Source of the DNA: Hyphomicrobiales bacterium
GTDB taxonomy: Bacteria; Pseudomonadota; Alphaproteobacteria; Rhizobiales; Xanthobacteraceae
Assembly: GCA_026400425.1 (NCBI GenBank)
Contig: JAPLPC010000190.1
Span: 1,064-6,270, forward strand
Reading direction: 5' to 3'
Length of the DNA: 5,207 nt
Shown here one piece after another: positions 1-4,504 of this stretch. The position numbers were made by a program, and so were the translations under genes. The notes under the pieces are model-generated. The model saw only the letters and a program-made list of their open reading frames with translations. It was not told the DNA's origin and made no database searches. Each line of letters starts with the position of its first letter. Positions within the stretch are counted from its first letter, which is position 1.

Positions 1-22
1 CCCACCCTACAAGCCAACAGAG

Positions 23-514
23 CTACAGCGAGCGGCTGATCACCAGCGGCGTCATGTTGGCGCGCGCGGGCTGCGCCTGCCGGCCGGCGGCGGTGTAGGT
101 CTGCGGCGCGTTGCGGCGCTGCACCTCGGCATTGACGCCGCGCACGATGCCTTCCGAGACCGCATGCGCGGTGGCGAGCACGGTGAGATTGACCTGCAGC
201 ATCGCCCGGAACACGTCGTGATGCTTGCGCAGCGCCTGCAGCAGATCTGGCGTCGTGCTGGCGAGATAATTCTGGCTCAGCTTCAGCAGCGTGATCATGG
301 TGATGTAGCGCTTGGAAATATCGGCCTTCGGCGGTTCGAGCTTGATGGCCTCGCGGATATTGCCGGCGCGCACCAGCGCCGTTTCCTGCTCGATGATGGC
401 GAGCAGATCGTTCATCACCTTCATCAGCCCGTCGGCGAGCTGCCGCGCTTCCATCGGCGTCGCGATGGATCGCGGGGCGAGGGGGGCGGCCTGCTGGCGC
501 ATTGCATTGGTCAT
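23..514 (-). CDS. flbY: FlbY/FlgN-like flagellar protein
   Basis: A 163-residue, mostly helical cytoplasmic protein without signal peptide or membrane segment, the third gene of the flgI operon. Residues about 23-135 form a long helical region (ADGLMKVMNDLLAIIEQETALVRAG, split here as ADGLMKVMNDLL and AIIEQETALVRAG) that resembles the FlgN-type pattern of a helix holding an ExExxLLRxG-like stretch. The tail after residue 135 is Gln/Ala/Pro rich and probably flexible. In Caulobacter the order flgI-cheL-flbY is known, and Rhizobiales annotate this position as FlbY or an FlgN-like protein; a role as chaperone or assembly factor is inferred. I chose the ATG at 514 because GAGGA lies 7 bases upstream and the protein pattern begins there. 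The frame stays open upstream into flgJ, but that extension is Arg-rich shadow sequence. The gap to flgJ is 29 bases, so co-transcription is likely. Confidence 0.75.
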   Translation of the reverse strand: MTNAMRQQAAPLAPRSIATPMEARQLADGLMKVMNDLLAIIEQETALVRAGNIREAIKLEPPKADISKRYITMITLLKLSQNYLASTTPDLLQALRKHHDVFRAMLQVNLTVLATAHAVSEGIVRGVNAEVQRRNAPQTYTAAGRQAQPARANMTPLVISRSL

Positions 515-543
515 GGTGACGTCCTCGATGATGAGCGGGAGGA

Positions 544-891
544 TTAGTTGGAAGCTTTGGCCTGCTGGATGATCAGCGAGCGGAACACCTCGTTGGAGAT
601 GCCGACGCCGCCGGCCTTGGCGAAGGATTTCGAATATTCGTCCGTCAGCATCGAGCGCCACACGCCGGTGCCGGTGGTGTCGCCGAACGGGCCGTCGCCC
701 TTGATGCCCGAGGTCATCTGCGAAAACATCGAATTGAGGAACATCGCTTCGAAGTCTTCCGACTGCTTGCGCGTCTTCGCCTGTGCCTGCGGTGAGACCT
801 TCTGCAGCGCCTCGATCAGCGTCTGATCGGGACGGCCGTTGATGGTCGGGTGCTTGGCCTGATAGGCCGCGGCGGCGGTGATGCCATCCAT
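544..891 (-). CDS. flgJ: Rod-binding protein, FlgJ N-terminal domain type (CheL-like)
   Basis: A 115-residue protein made of little more than the FlgJ N-terminal rod-binding domain. The family pattern runs from residue 46 to 110: FEAMFLNSMFSQM, then a Gly-rich turn (GDGPFG), GVWRSMLTDEYSKSFAKAGG, and VFRSLIIQQ. In enterobacteria FlgJ is about 310 residues and carries a C-terminal muramidase that opens peptidoglycan for the rod. That half is absent, which is normal in alphaproteobacteria, where the equivalent is called CheL or FlgJ and a separate lytic enzyme is presumed. It should act in the periplasm as a rod cap or scaffold; no signal peptide is seen, in keeping with export by the flagellar secretion system. 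The start is firm: its ATG shares the A with the flgI TGA stop (TGATG), and GAGGTG lies 5 bases upstream inside flgI, so translation is probably coupled. Confidence 0.88.
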   Translation of the reverse strand: MDGITAAAAYQAKHPTINGRPDQTLIEALQKVSPQAQAKTRKQSEDFEAMFLNSMFSQMTSGIKGDGPFGDTTGTGVWRSMLTDEYSKSFAKAGGVGISNEVFRSLIIQQAKASN

Positions 892-2015
892 CACATCACC
901 TCGATGTCGGCCTGGATCGCGCCGGCGGCCTTGATGGCCTGCAGGATGCCGATCAGCTCGCGCGGGCCGATGCCGAGGCCGTTGAGGCCGTCGACCAGCT
1001 GCTGCAGCGACACGCCGTCCTTGACGATGGCGAATTTCTTGCCGTCTTCGGTGACGCCGACCCTGGTCGAAGGGGTCACCACGGTCCGTCCGTTGGACAG
1101 CGGCGCCGGCTGGCTGACATTGGCGCTCTCCGAAATGGTGACGGTGAGGTTGCCCTGCGCCACCGCGACGGTGGCGACGCGGACGTCGCGGCCCATCACG
1201 ATGATGCCCGAGCGCTCGTCGATGATGATCTTGGCGGCCAGATCCGGCTCGACCTGCAACTGCTCGATTTCGGTCAGCAGCGCCACCACGTTGCCCTTGA
1301 ATTCGGGCGGGATCGACATCTGCACGGTGGAGGGGTCGATCGGCTCGGCGGTCTTGCTGCCGAGGAAATCGTTGACCGCGGCGGCCATCCGCTTGGCGGT
1401 GGTGAAATCCGGATTGCGCAGCGCGAGGCGCACATTGGGCAGCCGGTTCAGCGCGAATTCGATTTCGCGTTCGATAATGGCGCCGTTGGCGATGCGGCCT
1501 ACCGTCGGCACGCCGCGGGTGATCGAGGCGGCAGCGCCTTCGGCGGCAAAGCCGTTGATGGCCAGCGAGCCCTGGGCGACGGCATAGACGTTGCCGTCGG
1601 CGCCGAGCAGGGGGGTGACGAGCAGCGTGCCGCCGGTGAGGTTCTTGGCGTCGCCCAGCGCCGACACGGTGACGTCCATGCGGGTGCCCTGGGTGCCGAA
1701 TGCGGGCAGGTTGCCGGTCACCATCACGGCGGCGACATTGCCGGTGCGCAGCGTTTGGCCGCGGATATTGACGCCCATGCGCTCCAGCATCGCCTGCAGC
1801 GACTGCCGGGTGAAGGGGATGTTGTTGAGGGTGTCGCCGGTGCCGTTGAGGCCGACCACGAGGCCGTAGCCGATCAGCTGGTTCTGCCGGACGCCTTCGA
1901 TATTGGCGAGATCCTTGATCCGCGACGTGGCGTGGGCCGACGCCATCGACAGAACCAGTGCGCACAAGGCGGCACAGGCGGTCTGATAGAATCGGATCGA
2001 AGTCAGGCTCGACAT
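891..2015 (-). CDS. flgI: Flagellar P-ring protein FlgI precursor
   Basis: A 374-residue protein of normal FlgI length. FlgI polymerises in the periplasm into the P ring, the bushing around the flagellar rod in the peptidoglycan layer. Residues 1-29 form a Sec signal peptide: a short basic start (R8), a hydrophobic core (ACAALCALVL) and a cleavage site after AHA-29. The mature protein opens with the family signature SRIKDLANIEGVRQNQLIGY followed by GLVVGLNGTGD, and later has PEFKGNVVALLTEIE, GIIVMGRDVRVATVAVAQG and a C-terminal LVDGLNGLGIGPRELIGILQ. No frameshift or gap is visible. The ATG at 2015 has GGGGAG four bases upstream and gives an intact signal peptide. It is the first gene of the flagellar operon and reads from the sigma-54-like promoter at 2081-2096. 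Confidence 0.96.
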   Translation of the reverse strand: MSSLTSIRFYQTACAALCALVLSMASAHATSRIKDLANIEGVRQNQLIGYGLVVGLNGTGDTLNNIPFTRQSLQAMLERMGVNIRGQTLRTGNVAAVMVTGNLPAFGTQGTRMDVTVSALGDAKNLTGGTLLVTPLLGADGNVYAVAQGSLAINGFAAEGAAASITRGVPTVGRIANGAIIEREIEFALNRLPNVRLALRNPDFTTAKRMAAAVNDFLGSKTAEPIDPSTVQMSIPPEFKGNVVALLTEIEQLQVEPDLAAKIIIDERSGIIVMGRDVRVATVAVAQGNLTVTISESANVSQPAPLSNGRTVVTPSTRVGVTEDGKKFAIVKDGVSLQQLVDGLNGLGIGPRELIGILQAIKAAGAIQADIEVM

Positions 2016-2080
2016 CTTGCTCCCCGCGCGGTCCAGGCTCGGACCATCGCCACTCCCATGACGGTGTCCGACATTCCTGT

Positions 2081-2096
2081 AGCGAGGACCGTGCCA
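2081..2096 (-). promoter_or_regulatory. Sigma-54 (RpoN) -24/-12 promoter of the flgI operon
   Basis: On the minus strand the sequence reads TGGCACGGTCCTCGCT. Against the sigma-54 consensus TGGCACG-N4-TTGCW there is one mismatch (TCGC for TTGC), and the invariant GG and GC doublets are exactly ten bases apart. Transcription should start near 2070, giving a leader of about 55 bases before the flgI ATG. In Caulobacter the P-ring gene belongs to a sigma-54-dependent class III set activated by FlbD with IHF, so this site fits its gene. Activation needs an upstream enhancer; the inverted repeat at 2179-2206 lies at a plausible distance. Confidence 0.8.
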
Positions 2097-2112
2097 GTCT
2101 GAACTCTTGGTC

Positions 2113-2125
2113 TATGGTATTGATT
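2113..2125 (-). promoter_or_regulatory. Candidate IHF binding site
   Basis: The minus strand reads AATCAATACCATA, which matches the IHF consensus WATCAANNNNTTR at all fixed positions but one. It sits in the most AT-rich stretch of the divergent region, between the sigma-54-like promoter and the inverted repeat. That is where IHF would bend DNA to bring an enhancer-bound activator onto RpoN polymerase. IHF sites are degenerate, so this rests largely on its placement. Confidence 0.5.
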
Positions 2126-2178
2126 TTAAGACATATTCCGAACGCGGTGTAAGTTCCGTCCCCTCTTCGGCAGAGTCG

Positions 2179-2206
2179 AAACTGCCGCCTGCGGCAGTTT
2201 TTGCCG
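2179..2206. repeat. Overlapping inverted repeats, candidate activator (FlbD-type) site
   Basis: Two inverted repeats share one arm. The first has arms AAACTGCCG (2179-2187) and CGGCAGTTT (2192-2200) around CCTG. The second has arms CGGCA (2192-2196) and TGCCG (2202-2206) around GTTTT. The centre is about 120 bp upstream of the predicted flgI start, a usual enhancer distance for sigma-54 activators, and FlbD is the expected activator for this gene class. On the plus strand the first repeat is a GC-rich stem followed by five T, so it also looks like an intrinsic terminator, yet no plus-strand gene lies upstream to be terminated. I prefer a DNA operator/enhancer, with a short attenuated transcript as the alternative. 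Confidence 0.45.
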
Positions 2207-2211
2207 GGTCG

Positions 2212-2227
2212 TTTACGTTTGATTAAC
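2212..2227 (+). promoter_or_regulatory. CtrA-like binding box, probable fliX promoter element
   Basis: TTTA-N7-TTAAC matches the CtrA consensus TTAA-N7-TTAAC with a single mismatch in the first half-site. In Caulobacter, class II flagellar promoters, including that of fliX, are driven by phosphorylated CtrA bound near -35. This places a fliX start around 2250-2260, with a leader of roughly 80-90 bases to the ATG at 2338. A GANTC site (GAGTC, 2173-2177), the target of the cell-cycle methylase CcrM, lies about 35 bp away. I see no clear -10 element. Confidence 0.6.
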
Positions 2228-2337
2228 CATAACGCGCGAGGGTGCAGACAGGGCCGCCAGCTCAAGCGAAGATGTCGCGGGAATGGGAGTGGCCAGGGCG
2301 GACCGGGAATGGCCGCCGCTTTCGCTGGATCCGCCAA

Positions 2338-2748
2338 ATGCGCATTTACGGACCAAACAACACCACGCTTGGAACGGCCTCTTCGGGAACGAAGAAGACC
2401 GGTTCGAGCACATTTTCGCTGCCCGACGCGGCGCCCACGGCCGATGCACGCCCGGCGGCAGCCCCCCGCGCGGCCACCAGCATCGATGCGCTGCTGGCCA
2501 TGCAGAGCGTCGAGGACGCCACCGAACGCCGCAAGAAATCGGTGCAGCGCGGCCGCGGCGCGCTGGAAGTGCTCGACGAACTCAAGATCGGCCTGTTGTC
2601 CGGTGCCATCACCCCGGCCACCGTGGCGCGATTGCGCAATGCGGCATCCGATCTGAAGGCCAGTTCGGGCGATCCCGGGCTTGATTCCGTGCTGTCCGAA
2701 ATCGAGCTGCGCGTCGAGGTCGAACTCGCCAAGGCCGCGCAAGACTGA
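2338..2748 (+). CDS. fliX: Flagellar assembly regulator FliX
   Basis: A 136-residue cytoplasmic protein matching FliX of alphaproteobacteria. The conserved start MRIYGPN is followed by a Ser/Ala/Pro-rich linker (residues 12-47) and a helical C-terminal domain with TSIDALLAMQ, RGRGALEVLDELKIGLLSG and SGDPGLDSVLSEIELRVEVELAKA. In Caulobacter FliX binds and controls FlbD, the sigma-54 activator of class III/IV flagellar genes, in response to basal-body assembly. Its divergent position next to flgI therefore places a regulator of FlbD beside a probable FlbD target. I chose the ATG at 2338 because the family begins with MRIYG. Earlier in-frame starts at 2242 (GTG) and 2272 (ATG) add a Trp/Arg-rich stretch unlike FliX. 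The ribosome binding site is weak (GGA about 8-10 bases upstream). Confidence 0.92.
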   Translation: MRIYGPNNTTLGTASSGTKKTGSSTFSLPDAAPTADARPAAAPRAATSIDALLAMQSVEDATERRKKSVQRGRGALEVLDELKIGLLSGAITPATVARLRNAASDLKASSGDPGLDSVLSEIELRVEVELAKAAQD

Positions 2749-2765
2749 GCCACCAGGCCACCGGA

Positions 2766-2794
2766 CTGCCCGGTTCCGGTGAGTAACCGGGCAG
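2766..2794 (+). terminator. Perfect 10-bp inverted repeat after fliX, candidate terminator
   Basis: Arms CTGCCCGGTT (2766-2775) and AACCGGGCAG (2785-2794) pair perfectly around a nine-base loop, 17 bases after the fliX stop. No T-run follows on either strand, so this is not a textbook intrinsic terminator. It could instead stall polymerase with Rho or stabilise the 3' end of the mRNA. It separates fliX from the dksA promoter. Confidence 0.5.
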
Positions 2795-2824
2795 GGGACA
2801 GATCGGGCTAGTTCCTCGACGTTA

Positions 2825-2853
2825 TTGTTTGTCACACCGCCTCGCTATATAAG
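2825..2853 (+). promoter_or_regulatory. Candidate sigma-70 promoter of dksA with GC-rich discriminator
   Basis: A -35-like TTGTTT (2825-2830) lies 17 bases before a -10-like TATAAG (2848-2853). The -10 is followed at once by GCGCCGCGC, a GC-rich discriminator of the kind found at promoters repressed by DksA and ppGpp. Transcription would start near 2860. A small hairpin (GCCGG 2863-2867, CCGGC 2874-2878, loop of six) follows in the leader. The -35 is poor (three of six), so the exact call is uncertain. Autoregulation is an inference from the discriminator. Confidence 0.45.
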
Positions 2854-2898
2854 CGCCGCGCAGCCGGGTATTTCCGGCGCCATGCAAGCATTGATGGG

Positions 2899-3261
2899 TT
2901 GGCCTTGGACAAGACAACGAGCTATCGCCCCTCCGATAAAGAGCCTTTCATGAATGAGCGGCAGCGCGACTATTTTCGCGCCAAGCTGCAGGCGTGGAAG
3001 GAGGAAATCCTTCGCGAATCGAAGCTCACCCTGCAAGCCCTGCAGGAGGAGAATGTGAACCATCCCGATCTGGCCGATCGCGCCTCCTCGGAAACCGACC
3101 GCGCCATCGAACTGCGGGCCCGGGATCGTCAGCGCAAACTGATCTCCAAGATCGACGCGGCCCTGATGCGGATCGAGGACAACTCTTACGGCTATTGCGA
3201 GGAGACCGGCGAGCCGATCTCGCTGAAGCGGCAGCGCGAGAAGGTCTATCGCGACGAATAG
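2899..3261 (+). CDS. dksA: RNA polymerase-binding transcription factor DksA, internally shortened
   Basis: A 120-residue DksA, the protein that enters the RNA polymerase secondary channel and, with ppGpp, retunes transcription in the stringent response. Visible parts: EPFMNERQRDYFRAKL (16-30), a long coiled coil (about 30-90) with tip motif DLADRA (57-62) matching the essential DxxDxA, then RARDRQRKLISKIDAAL and GYCEETGEPISLKR (98-111). Only one cysteine (C100) of the classical four-Cys zinc finger is present, as is common in alphaproteobacteria. After R111 the sequence jumps to QREKVYRDE, whereas E. coli and alphaproteobacterial DksA have about 19 residues (LEARP...) between KR/RR and REK. 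The protein is thus about 18 residues short, in frame. The start is TTG at 2899, because conserved sequence (DKEPF) lies before the ATG at 2950; neither start has a good ribosome binding site. Confidence 0.85.
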   Translation: MALDKTTSYRPSDKEPFMNERQRDYFRAKLQAWKEEILRESKLTLQALQEENVNHPDLADRASSETDRAIELRARDRQRKLISKIDAALMRIEDNSYGYCEETGEPISLKRQREKVYRDE

Positions 3262-3336
3262 ATCGTCTCTATCCGGCCGCTGTTCTAGGGTCCGCAACGC
3301 GACACCTTGCCGCTTGTGAGCCGCTCTCGCAGGGGC

Positions 3337-3367
3337 GCGTCACCGTGAAAATTTTACCACGCGACGC
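3337..3367. repeat. Imperfect inverted repeat between dksA and the hsp20 promoter
   Basis: GCGTC (3337-3341) and GACGC (3363-3367) enclose further matching pieces (CGTG with CACG) around a central AAAATTTT. The repeat lies in the 244-base gap between dksA and hsp20 and touches the -35 element of the hsp20 promoter. It could act as a weak dksA terminator (the T-run at 3375-3380 lies just past it), as an operator, or mean nothing. The rest of the gap from 3262 to 3336 shows no feature I can support. Confidence 0.25.
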
Positions 3368-3396
3368 TTGAAACTTTTTTCGGAATTCCTCATTTT
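3367..3396 (+). promoter_or_regulatory. Sigma-32 (RpoH)-like heat-shock promoter of hsp20
   Basis: CTTGAAA (3367-3373) is a perfect sigma-32 -35 element. Fourteen bases later comes CCTCATTT (3388-3395), which differs from the -10 consensus CCCCATNT at one position. Transcription should start near 3402, giving a leader of about 104 bases. A sigma-70 reading (TTGAAA, 17 bases, CATTTT) is possible but has a poorer -10. The AT-rich stretch just upstream (3346-3356) could act as an UP element. Confidence 0.7.
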
Positions 3397-3401
3397 TCGA
3401 A

Positions 3402-3508
3402 CGTCGCCAAACGGCGATCCGGGCGCCAATCGGGCCCGGGTGTGACGGGCGCCGGCGGTGTCCGGTGTCTGCTCGTTTCCATCTTGCTCTCAGGAGGATT
3501 TGGTCATG
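3402..3508 (+). ncRNA. ROSE-like RNA thermometer in the hsp20 5' leader
   Basis: The leader can fold into several stems. A first hairpin pairs TCGCC (3404-3408) with GGCGA (3413-3417). A second, larger one pairs CCGG and CGCC (3419-3427) with GGCG and CCGG (3448-3455) around a bulged G. The last hairpin hides the ribosome binding site: C3479-G3503, C3480-G3502, A3481-U3501, two pyrimidine mismatches, then UUGCU (3484-3488) against AGGA (3495-3498) with G3486 bulged, closed by C3489-G3494 and a UCAG loop. UUGCU paired to the Shine-Dalgarno with a bulged G is the hallmark of ROSE elements, known from Bradyrhizobium small heat-shock genes, which melt at high temperature to allow translation. Position, length and the conserved core all agree. 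Confidence 0.78.
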
Positions 3509-3961
3509 CGCACTTACGACTTCTCACCCCTGTGGCGCTCGAGCATCGGCTTCGATCGCCTTCTCGACTTCGCCGAAGCGGCCAATCGCGCCAGCGAAGA
3601 CAACTATCCCCCCTACAATATCGAACGACTGGACGCGGATCGTTATCAGATCGCGCTTGCGGTTGCCGGTTTCTCGCCTGAGGAAATCTCGGTGACCGCC
3701 GAGCAGAACGTGCTCACCGTCGAAGCGAAAAAGGCCGAAACGGCCGAGCGCAAATACCTGCATCAGGGTATTTCGGCGCGCTCTTTCAAGCGACAATTCA
3801 CGCTTGCAGATCACGTGCAGGTCAGCAGCGCGTCGCTGGAACACGGTCTGCTGAAGATCGCTCTGGTGCGCGAGGTGCCGGAAGCGATGAAGCCCCGTCG
3901 CATCGAGATCGCCGACGCACGAACGGGCAACGTCGCGCGAATCGAAGCGAAGGCCGCCTGA
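3506..3961 (+). CDS. hsp20: Small heat-shock protein, Hsp20/alpha-crystallin family
   Basis: A 151-residue cytoplasmic ATP-independent holdase that binds unfolding proteins under heat stress. The N-terminal arm MRTYDFSPLWRSSIGFDRLL is typical of class A small heat-shock proteins of Bradyrhizobium. The alpha-crystallin domain spans about 35-125, starting at PPYNIERLDADRYQIALAV and including AGFSPEEISVTAEQNVLTV and the conserved A-x(4)-GLL element (A109-L116). The C-terminal tail carries the IxI oligomerisation motif as IEI (133-135) after EVPEAMKPR. Length is normal. The start at 3506 has AGGAGG eight bases upstream and matches the family N-terminus. A longer in-frame start at 3458 would place the ribosome binding site inside the coding region. 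Expression is likely controlled twice: by the sigma-32-like promoter and by the ROSE-like leader. Confidence 0.95.
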   Translation: MRTYDFSPLWRSSIGFDRLLDFAEAANRASEDNYPPYNIERLDADRYQIALAVAGFSPEEISVTAEQNVLTVEAKKAETAERKYLHQGISARSFKRQFTLADHVQVSSASLEHGLLKIALVREVPEAMKPRRIEIADARTGNVARIEAKAA

Positions 3962-3968
3962 TTAGCGC

Positions 3969-3998
3969 CGGTCGTCCCGCAGTTGCGCGGGGCGACCG
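3969..3998 (+). terminator. 12-bp hairpin between hsp20 and the downstream small gene
   Basis: CGGTCGTCCCGC (3969-3980) pairs along its full length with GCGGGGCGACCG (3987-3998), with one G-U pair and a six-base loop, starting eight bases after the hsp20 stop. No T-run follows, so it may act as a partial terminator or an mRNA-stabilising structure. That would let the downstream gene be made at a lower level from the same heat-shock transcript. I see no separate promoter in the 40 bases that follow. Confidence 0.5.
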
Positions 3999-4038
3999 TC
4001 ATCTCGTTCATTGTCGGTGGTCATTGGAGGAGGCAGAC

Positions 4039-4359
4039 ATGCGCAAGACCATCACGCATGACAACATCTTCGAGTTCGAGGCTCTGTTACATCCCGGAAC
4101 GGTCTTCGAGCATCCGCGCGATGTGCTCGACCATCCGGATCTTACGCTGTCCGAGAAGCGCGCGATCCTGGCATCGTGGGCTTCGGACGCAACTGCCATC
4201 GCGTCGTGTCCATCGATGCGGTCGCCCGCCGGCCTGAAGGCGCCGGTCTGCATCGACGACATTCTGGATGCCCTGCGCGCGCTCGATGGAATACCGCCCG
4301 AACCGCCGGGTGGAAAGCCACAGCGACTGCGCGAGGTTCACCGCGCGATGGCGGCCTGA
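4039..4359 (+). CDS. Conserved-looking small protein of unknown function, linked to hsp20
   Basis: A 106-residue soluble protein with no signal peptide or membrane segment. I do not recognise a named domain. Visible segments are FEFEALLHPGTVFEHPRDVL (11-30), DHPDLTLSEKRAILASWASD (31-50), two cysteines (C57, C71), IDDILDALRALD (72-83), a Pro/Gly turn (PPEPPGG) and a basic tail. My recollection is that similar proteins with the LHPxxxFxHPxDVxxxPxLxxxEKRAILASWASD pattern occur in Bradyrhizobium-type genomes without known function. The pattern suggests a small helical protein whose SEKRAILASWASDA helix may be its core. The ATG at 4039 is supported by GGAGGAGG five bases upstream, one of the strongest ribosome binding sites in the window. 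It lies 77 bases after hsp20 with no visible promoter of its own, so it is probably expressed with hsp20 in heat shock; its function is unknown. Confidence 0.85.
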   Translation: MRKTITHDNIFEFEALLHPGTVFEHPRDVLDHPDLTLSEKRAILASWASDATAIASCPSMRSPAGLKAPVCIDDILDALRALDGIPPEPPGGKPQRLREVHRAMAA

Positions 4360-4379
4360 CGACCATTACAAGATTGGCG

Positions 4380-4415
4380 CGACGGCGCGTCGGAGCGAAG
4401 CTGCAGCTTCGCCCG
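4380..4415 (+). terminator. Tandem hairpins with an 18-bp perfect palindrome
   Basis: Two inverted repeats follow each other 20 bases after the small gene. The first pairs CGACG (4380-4384) with CGTCG (4388-4392). The second is the perfect palindrome GCGAAGCTGCAGCTTCGC (4395-4412), extendable by CGG/CCG outside a bulged A. They share bases 4391-4392, so the extended forms would compete. Neither has a T-run. They probably mark the end of the heat-shock unit, or the palindrome is a dispersed extragenic repeat. The remaining gap to 4504 shows no clear promoter. Confidence 0.45.
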
Positions 4416-4504
4416 GAGCGCGGTCTGGCCTGTCCACACCCTTCATTCCCGCGGCCCGATGTGTCAGCATGCGATGGCCGTGATTGGCCTCGGGGGGATC
4501 GTGG

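Noticed and set aside
544..891. FlgJ treated as truncated because it lacks the muramidase domain
   Set aside because: The single-domain form is usual in alphaproteobacteria, and an adjacent flagellar gene follows 29 bases later with its own ribosome binding site.
164..1869. Several plus-strand open frames of 80-245 codons opposite flbY, flgJ and flgI
   Set aside because: They are antisense shadows with no recognisable protein pattern and no convincing ribosome binding sites, and the opposite strand holds clear family members.
892..2835. Very long minus-strand open frame continuous with flgJ (763 codons in all)
   Set aside because: Upstream of the flgJ ATG it is an Arg/Gly/His-rich translation lying out of frame over flgI and across the promoter region. 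It is an artefact of high GC; flgI is the real gene.
2882..2953. Short open frame of 23 codons whose TGA overlaps the ATG at 2950 (ATGA), a possible leader peptide coupled to dksA
   Set aside because: It has no ribosome binding site, and conserved DksA sequence (DKEPF before MNERQ) lies upstream of 2950 in the dksA frame, so the longer TTG start is preferred. It remains possible but unsupported.
3181..3261. Frameshift or premature stop as the cause of the short DksA
   Set aside because: The normal family tail (REKVYRDE) is read in the same frame up to the stop, so the loss is an in-frame internal deletion and not a frameshift.
3458..3505. Longer hsp20 start adding 16 residues
   Set aside because: It would put the AGGAGG ribosome binding site and the ROSE-like hairpin inside the coding sequence, and the family N-terminus MRTYDFSP begins at 3506.
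2845..4341. Antisense frames over dksA, hsp20 and the small gene
   Set aside because: They are shadows of real genes on the plus strand, with no family pattern and no start signals.
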